Positions 55,557 through 64,000 of a DNA stretch of 64,000 nucleotides are shown piece after piece; the stretch's first letter is position 1; the number at the start of each line of letters is the position of its first letter. Position numbers and translations under genes: made by a program. This stretch comes from Candidatus Latescibacterota bacterium. Lineage in GTDB: Bacteria; Latescibacterota; UBA2968; UBA8231. Location: positions 7,863 through 71,862 of the forward strand of contig JAJDUT010000121.1 of the NCBI GenBank assembly GCA_022826515.1, written 5' to 3'. The notes below the pieces were generated by a model, which made no database searches, was not told where the DNA came from, and saw nothing but the letters and a program-made list of their open reading frames with translations.

Positions 55557-55760
55557 ATGACTATGAGCACGCTTATTGCCGCTTTCGCTGTTTTTGGACT
55601 AATCATGGCCGCCATGGCCGTCGGCGTGATCTTCAGCAATCGTCGCCTCCAAGGCTCGTGCGGAGGGCTGGGTACTATGCGCGATGCGTTGGGCGAGCCT
55701 ATGTGCGAGTGCGGTCAGGCTCCCGGCTCGTGCGGGGATGCCGAGTCGGAGAAGAACTAA
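55557..55760 (+). CDS. nqrM: Na+-NQR maturation protein NqrM
   Basis: A 67-residue single-helix membrane protein with a Cys-rich tail: Cys in GSCGGLG, two in MCECG and one in GSCGD. That pattern and the place after nqrF identify NqrM (DUF539), needed to install the iron centre between NqrD and NqrE. GGGAGG lies 10 bases before the start. Confidence 0.9.
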   Translation: MTMSTLIAAFAVFGLIMAAMAVGVIFSNRRLQGSCGGLGTMRDALGEPMCECGQAPGSCGDAESEKN

Positions 55761-55784
55761 GTATTGCTAGCAGCTTTGATATAG

Positions 55785-55809
55785 CGGCGGACGGTGGTCC
55801 GCCGTTTTT
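55785..55809 (+). terminator. Intrinsic terminator after nqrM
   Basis: CGGCGGAC-GGTG-GTCCGCCG, 8 perfect pairs with a four-base loop, followed by TTTTTC. It separates the nqr operon from the ATP synthase genes, whose first start lies only 18 bases later. Confidence 0.8.
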
Positions 55810-55826
55810 CTTTGCTCGTAGAGAAT

Positions 55827-56069
55827 ATGGTCGCCAAAAAAAAGACCGGGGCATACGCGGAAATCGGTCCTTACGTCAGTCTAGGGATTCAATTCGCAGC
55901 GACGATCTTGATCTTTGTGTTTCTCGGCTGGTGGCTCGACGACAAATTTGCAACTACGCCACTCTTTCTCGTATTGGGCACCCTGCTCGGCGCGGGTGGT
56001 GGATTTTACAAACTCTATCGGACGCTGATGGACTTAGATGAGCGGCGCAAGCGGGAGAACGGACCGTGA
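55827..56069 (+). CDS. atpZ: AtpZ-like ATP synthase accessory protein
   Basis: An 80-residue protein with two membrane segments in a hairpin (PYVSLGIQFAATILIFVFLGWWLDD, then PLFLVLGTLLGAGGGFYKLYR), as in the AtpZ/F0F1-ATPase gene 1 family. AtpZ and AtpI help assemble the c ring and may carry Mg2+. Its GTGA end overlaps atpI. Confidence 0.82.
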   Translation: MVAKKKTGAYAEIGPYVSLGIQFAATILIFVFLGWWLDDKFATTPLFLVLGTLLGAGGGFYKLYRTLMDLDERRKRENGP

Positions 56070-56356
56070 GTTGGGACAGCATAGTCGCTGGCTTGGCGGT
56101 CGCCGGGGTTAATGGCGCGCTCGCGCTGGCGGCGATTCGCTGGGGATGGGGCCAGGGTATGCAGACCTTTGTGATCGCCTTTTTCGGGGGGATGATCGCG
56201 CGCTTGATCGCGGTGGCCGTCCTGTCGGTAGTGGTGCTCAGATGGGCTGAAATCCATACCGAAAGTTACTTCGTCGCGCTAGTGGCTGCGTACTTGCTTT
56301 TTCTCGCATTTGAAATTTTTTACGTACTCAAATTACAAGGCCGTTCAAAGCGCTAG
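56066..56356 (+). CDS. atpI: ATP synthase subunit I-like protein
   Basis: A 96-residue membrane protein with three to four hydrophobic segments, in the usual atpI position before atpB. Sequence similarity is weak, as is normal for AtpI; the call rests mainly on size, hydrophobicity and place. GTG start within the atpZ stop. Confidence 0.7.
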   Translation: MSWDSIVAGLAVAGVNGALALAAIRWGWGQGMQTFVIAFFGGMIARLIAVAVLSVVVLRWAEIHTESYFVALVAAYLLFLAFEIFYVLKLQGRSKR

Positions 56357-56372
56357 AAGCGCCCGTGAGGTG

Positions 56373-56401
56373 TTGACAGAAATTTGCGGCCTAATTAATT
56401 T
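56373..56401 (+). promoter_or_regulatory. Strong promoter for atpB onward
   Basis: TTGACA (56373-56378), exactly 17 bases, TAATTT (56396-56401), about 60 bases upstream of atpB. It would let the structural genes be expressed independently of atpZ-atpI. Confidence 0.6.
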
Positions 56402-56461
56402 ATTTGGTTAGTTACTGCGACAGATTCCCTTCCTATTTTTGGATATTTCACAAGGCAGTAC

Positions 56462-57552
<1,091 letters not shown>

Positions 57553-57562
57553 CGCAAGCGCT

Positions 57563-58054
57563 ATGTTACTCGATCCCCATGAGGGGCTCATAATATGGAC
57601 GATCATCACCTTTTTGGTGGTGCTTTTGGTCCTCAAAAAGTTCGCTTGGCCCCACCTTTTGACGGCCCTCGACGAGCGCGAGAAACGGATCAGCGACGCT
57701 ATCGCTACGGCTGAGCAGGCGCGCCAAGAGGCCGAGGAGGTCTTGCGCGAGCATAGGCAAAAGCTCGCCGCGGCCGATGAAGAGGCGCGAAAGATCGTCG
57801 CCGAGGCCCGCGAGGCTGGGGCGAACGTGCGGCAGACAATCGTCTCCCAAGCGCGGGAAGAGGCGGAGCGGATGCTCGACCAAGCGCGAACCAGTATCGA
57901 AAGCGAGAAGCGCGCCGCCATCGCCGAGCTGCGCCGCGAGACGGCCCATCTTGCGGTTCAAGCCGCTGGTGCGCTGATCGACGCCAATTTGGATGACGAG
58001 AAAAACCGCGGCCTCGTCGATGACTTTATAGCCAGAATTCCCGAATCCAATTGA
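57563..58054 (+). CDS. atpF: ATP synthase F0 subunit b
   Basis: A 163-residue stator subunit: one N-terminal membrane helix (LIIWTIITFLVVLLVL) followed by KKFAWPHLLTALDEREKRI and a long charged coiled coil to the end. It links F0 to the delta subunit. A single b gene is present, so the stalk is a homodimer. Confidence 0.93.
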   Translation: MLLDPHEGLIIWTIITFLVVLLVLKKFAWPHLLTALDEREKRISDAIATAEQARQEAEEVLREHRQKLAAADEEARKIVAEAREAGANVRQTIVSQAREEAERMLDQARTSIESEKRAAIAELRRETAHLAVQAAGALIDANLDDEKNRGLVDDFIARIPESN

Positions 58055-58076
58055 ACGCCATCGTGCGAGCAGGACA

Positions 58077-58613
58077 ATGAACGCACCCGAAGTAGTGCGA
58101 CGCTATGCGGTTACGCTGCTGGAGGCCGCCGATGAAACGGGCGCGACTGCAGCGGTGCAGGGCGACGTCGAGCGGCTTTTGGAGACCGTGCGCCAATCCG
58201 GCGAGCTGGCCGAGTTTTTGGCCAATTCTCTAGCCGACAGCCAAGCGCAAGCCAATGTCCTGCGGGAGCTCTTCAGCGGCAAGGTCGAGATGCTGACCCT
58301 GAATTTTCTCCGGCTCATGGCTGTCAGGGGCCGCGCTTCTATTATCGGCGCGGCACTCGGCAATTTTCTCGACCAAGTTGCCGAGCGCGAGGGCATAATC
58401 AGCGCTGAGGTGCGCTCGGCTGTGGCGTTGAGTGAAGAGCAATGCCAGCACCTGCGGGAGCGCTTAGAACACCGCAGCGGCCGCACCGTGCGCTTGGATG
58501 TCCAAGTCGATGCCAGTTTGCGCGGTGGAGCGGTCGTCCGCGTCGGCGACACCGTATTCGACGGCAGTGTGAACACCTATCTAGAGCGCCTACAAGCGCG
58601 TCTGGCCGGTTAG
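58077..58613 (+). CDS. atpH: ATP synthase F1 subunit delta
   Basis: A 178-residue OSCP-type stator subunit. VRRYAVTLLEAADETG at the start, the central NFLRLMAVRGR block and a GGAVVRVGDTVFDGSVNTYLERL end are family features. It caps the F1 head and binds subunit b. Confidence 0.93.
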   Translation: MNAPEVVRRYAVTLLEAADETGATAAVQGDVERLLETVRQSGELAEFLANSLADSQAQANVLRELFSGKVEMLTLNFLRLMAVRGRASIIGAALGNFLDQVAEREGIISAEVRSAVALSEEQCQHLRERLEHRSGRTVRLDVQVDASLRGGAVVRVGDTVFDGSVNTYLERLQARLAG

Positions 58614-58628
58614 TCAGCAGGAGGATTT

Positions 58629-60161
<1,533 letters not shown>

Positions 60162-60164
60162 GCG

Positions 60165-61019
60165 GTGGCGACCCTTCGCGAACTCAGGACGCGCGTCGCC
60201 AGCATCACCAATATCCAGCGCGTCACCAACGCCATGCAGATGGTGGCCGCGGCCAAGATGCGCCGCGCTCAGGCGGCGATTTTAGCCGCCCGGCCGTACG
60301 CCCAGCGACTGGACCAAGTACTGAAAGCGCTGCACCAGAGCGTCGATGCCTACGAGCAGCCGCTCTTTGCGGTTCGCCCGGTCCAGCGCGTTGCGCTGGT
60401 GGTCATAACCTCCGATCGCGGTCTCTGCGGTGCCTTTAACACCAACCTGTGCCGTCGGGTTCAGGACGAGTTGGACGAGTATGTGGACGCCCAACCTGAG
60501 TTGATCACCATCGGCAACAAGGGCTGGGACTTCTTCAGCCATCGCGGGTACTCAATCTCCCGCCATCACGCCGATGTGTTCAACCAGCTCGAGTTAGTTC
60601 GCGTCGTGGATATAGCTCAGGATCTAACGAGTCGCTTTGTCACTGGCCAGACCGATCGGGTGTTGCTCTGCTATAGCGAATACTCCTCTGTTACTTCCCA
60701 AGTGCCCACCGTCCGCCAGCTCCTGCCCATCGCGCCCGAAGAGGAAACAGGTGAAAGTGCCAAGTACGCTTTCGAGCCATCGCCTGAGGTCTTGTTAGGC
60801 ACTTTGGTTGAGCGTCAGATCAACTTTCAGGTATGGCGCGCTCTGCTGGAGTCAAATGTGGGCTTTTTCGCCGCCCAGATGATGGCGATGGACAACGCCA
60901 CCAAAAACGCCAGAGACATGATCGAGGATCTGACCCGCGAAATGAACAAGGAGCGGCAGGCCTCGATAACCCTCGAATTGATGGACATTATCGGCGGTGC
61001 CAATGCTGTGGCTCAATAG
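60165..61019 (+). CDS. atpG: ATP synthase F1 subunit gamma
   Basis: A 284-residue central-stalk subunit. N-terminal helix with LRTRVASITNIQRVTNAMQMVAAAKMRRAQ, TSDRGLCGAFNTN in the middle, and C-terminal AMDNATKNARDMIEDLTREMNKERQASIT-type helix. GTG start three bases after atpA. Confidence 0.95.
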   Translation: MATLRELRTRVASITNIQRVTNAMQMVAAAKMRRAQAAILAARPYAQRLDQVLKALHQSVDAYEQPLFAVRPVQRVALVVITSDRGLCGAFNTNLCRRVQDELDEYVDAQPELITIGNKGWDFFSHRGYSISRHHADVFNQLELVRVVDIAQDLTSRFVTGQTDRVLLCYSEYSSVTSQVPTVRQLLPIAPEEETGESAKYAFEPSPEVLLGTLVERQINFQVWRALLESNVGFFAAQMMAMDNATKNARDMIEDLTREMNKERQASITLELMDIIGGANAVAQ

Positions 61020-62444
<1,425 letters not shown>

Positions 62445-62447
62445 TCC

Positions 62448-62849
62448 ATGCCCGCCTTCTCCTTAGAGGTCGTCACGCCAGAGCGGGTGGCTTACTCGGG
62501 TCAGGTAGCCAGCCTGCAAGCGCCCGGTAGCGAGGGGAGTTTTGGCGTCCTCGCCGGACACGTGCCGCTTTTGACCTCGTTGCAGATAGGGCAGTTGCGG
62601 TTTGTCGAGGAGGATGGCAATGAGGTCCAAATGGCCATCAGCGGCGGTTTTGTCGAGGTTGGGCGCGAGCAGGTTGCGGTGCTGGCCGAGACGGCTGAAC
62701 GCGTCGAGGAGATCGACGTTGAGCGGGCCGAGTCTGCGCGGCAGCGCGCCGAGGAACGATTGGCGCGGGCGCAGGAGGAGCAAATTGACGTAGCGCGGGC
62801 GCAGGCGGCGTTGGCGCGGGCGATCAATCGCATTCGCATCGGTAGCTGA
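62448..62849 (+). CDS. atpC: ATP synthase F1 subunit epsilon
   Basis: A 133-residue subunit with an N-terminal beta sandwich (EVVTPERVAYSGQV, GSEGSFGVLAGHVPLLTSL) and a C-terminal helical hairpin rich in Ala, Glu and Arg. It regulates ATP hydrolysis. Last gene of the operon, three bases after atpD, followed by a strong terminator. Confidence 0.95.
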   Translation: MPAFSLEVVTPERVAYSGQVASLQAPGSEGSFGVLAGHVPLLTSLQIGQLRFVEEDGNEVQMAISGGFVEVGREQVAVLAETAERVEEIDVERAESARQRAEERLARAQEEQIDVARAQAALARAINRIRIGS

Positions 62850-62872
62850 TTTTTACAGGGATTACCTAGAAA

Positions 62873-62912
62873 GCAAAAGGCACTTGCGAACGCAATCGCA
62901 AGTGCCTTTTGC
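62873..62912. terminator. Long perfect hairpin ending the atp operon
   Basis: A 17-base-pair perfect stem (GCAAAAGGCACTTGCGA and its complement) around the six-base loop ACGCAA, with A4 and T4 inside the stem ends. It can terminate transcription from either side, so also readthrough from the minus-strand ABC gene. Confidence 0.8.
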
Positions 62913-63000
62913 ATGGGCCAATGGTAGGCCGACCGCAACCCTCTTAACTCCTCGGGTATTTGAGTAACTGAATCGATCAGCTAGAGCTAGCTGACTGCAT

Positions 63001-63999
63001 CTAGCCCCCCACGTCGCGCCCATACACCGTGCGAATCACGTCCTCAATGTCGGGATCTTGGACGGACACGTCGCGCACTGGGTAGCGGGCCGACAGTTCC
63101 GAGATGAGCGCCGACGCCGACACCTCGCTCCGCGCAAAGCGGATGCGGACGATACGGTCTCGCCGTTCGAGGATCTCTGCGTGGGCGTGGGCGAAGCCAG
63201 TTAGCGGCTCTCCGGCGCTGGGGTCGCACTCGACGATCAGATAGCGGTGTGGGGTGATCGAGTCGATGAGCGCCGCTAGTGGCCCGTCTTCGATGATGCG
63301 TCCCTGGTTGATGATGATGAGTCGCTCGCAGAGTTCTTCCACGTCGTCTAGGTCGTGCGTGGTGAGGAGCACGGTGGTGCGCCGGCGCTGGTTGATGTCG
63401 CGGATGAAGGCCCGAATTGCCGCTTTTACCTCGATGTCCATGCCTATCGTAGGCTCGTCGAGAAACAGGATGTCCGGCTCGTGCAGCATGGCACCGGCCA
63501 GCTCCCCGCGCATGCGTTGCCCCAGGGACATCTGCCGCACGGGTGTGTCGAGGAGGTCGCCGATGCCGAGAACCTCGCAAAGTTCAGCTAGGCTCCGGTC
63601 GAAGTCGGTGTCGGCAATGCGGTAGATCCGCTTGAATAGCTCGTAGGACTCGCCTAGGCGGAGGTCCCAGTTCAGTTGGCTGCGCTGGCCGAACACGGCA
63701 CCAATGCGCTGGACGACCGCCCGCCGCTTCTCTTGAGGCGAGAGACCGACGACGGAGACGCGCCCAGACGTGGGATAGAGGATGCCGGAGAGCATCTTGA
63801 TCGTCGTGGACTTCCCCGCGCCGTTGGGACCGATGAAGACGACCAGCTCGCACGGCCCGATCGCAAAGCTCACGTCGCGCACCGCGTGCACTTCACGTCG
63901 GTCGGGCCGGAACAAGCCCTTCACCGCACCGGCCAGCCCCTTTTGCTTCCGAGTCACGCGGAAGGTCTTGTAAACTCTCTCTAGCTCTATATGTGCCAT
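63001..63999 (-). CDS. ABC-2-type transporter ATP-binding protein
   Basis: A 332-residue ATPase of the ABC-2/NatA-like group. Walker A GPNGAGKST, Q-loop near VFGQRSQL, signature MSLGQRMRGELA (Gly-Gly of the usual LSGGQ replaced by LGQ), Walker B ILFLDEPTIGMD and H-loop TTHDLDD. The C-terminal 90 residues are an extra domain with acidic and Arg-rich strands, common in exporters of this type. No permease follows downstream; the partner genes probably lie beyond the right edge. Start ATG 63997-63999. Confidence 0.9.
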   Translation of the reverse strand: MAHIELERVYKTFRVTRKQKGLAGAVKGLFRPDRREVHAVRDVSFAIGPCELVVFIGPNGAGKSTTIKMLSGILYPTSGRVSVVGLSPQEKRRAVVQRIGAVFGQRSQLNWDLRLGESYELFKRIYRIADTDFDRSLAELCEVLGIGDLLDTPVRQMSLGQRMRGELAGAMLHEPDILFLDEPTIGMDIEVKAAIRAFIRDINQRRRTTVLLTTHDLDDVEELCERLIIINQGRIIEDGPLAALIDSITPHRYLIVECDPSAGEPLTGFAHAHAEILERRDRIVRIRFARSEVSASALISELSARYPVRDVSVQDPDIEDVIRTVYGRDVGG

Positions 64000-64000
64000 G

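Overview
The window looks like chromosomal DNA (G+C roughly 60% by eye) from a Gram-negative-type bacterium. It encodes a six-subunit Na+-translocating NADH:quinone reductase, a homodimeric-type pyruvate dehydrogenase, an F-type ATP synthase, a soluble lytic transglycosylase and a full late biotin pathway. Enolase-superfamily enzymes, a PhyH dioxygenase, SDRs, tandem P1/DmpA peptidases and a DUF4159 protein give a flavour seen in uncultured FCB-related lineages such as Latescibacterota or Poribacteria. That assignment is an impression from gene content, not a measurement. No rRNA or tRNA gene was seen.

1-4.6 kb: a divergent metal-uptake locus. A DtxR/MntR-type regulator runs off the left edge. 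Opposite it lie a lipoprotein metal-binding protein, an ABC ATPase and two permeases. Both permeases carry a C-terminal DtxR-like metal-sensing domain. 4.6-12.8 kb: a mosaic of SUI1/YciH, PhyH, a HigB/HigA-like toxin-antitoxin pair, an enolase-superfamily enzyme, a truncated antidote, an ArsI/CadI lyase with an ECF-like sigma factor, fructose-1,6-bisphosphatase, a TIM-barrel isomerase and an NRAMP-like transporter.

12.9-18.96 kb: the main accessory island. It holds a 1328-residue Eco57I/type IIG-like restriction-modification protein, an OLD/AriA-like ATPase and a TOPRIM-like DUF3226 protein. This is a candidate PARIS-like immune module next to restriction. A decayed restriction-gene tail marks its right edge.

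18.96-31.6 kb: a eukaryotic-type hisA with an enolase-family gene and rsmD on the minus strand; a sarcosine-oxidase-like flavoenzyme with an SDR; a VapB-like antitoxin whose toxin is reduced to a C-terminal stub; then a tightly packed plus-strand operon (enolase-family dehydratase, decarboxylating dehydrogenase family member, two P1 peptidases, MutY, DUF368). 31.6-43.8 kb: lytic transglycosylase, aceE-aceF-lpd, a DUF4159 protein, an AGCS symporter and panB.

43.9-49.35 kb: biotin genes bioF, a BioH/BioG-like esterase, bioC, bioD and bioA in an overlapping run, with bioB convergent and overlapping bioA. 49.6-62.9 kb: nqrABCDEF-nqrM, a terminator, then atpZ-atpI-atpB-E-F-H-A-G-D-C and a long terminator hairpin. 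The c subunit lacks the Na+-binding pattern, so a sodium pump and a proton-type ATP synthase appear to sit side by side. An ABC-2-type ATPase gene closes the window on the minus strand.
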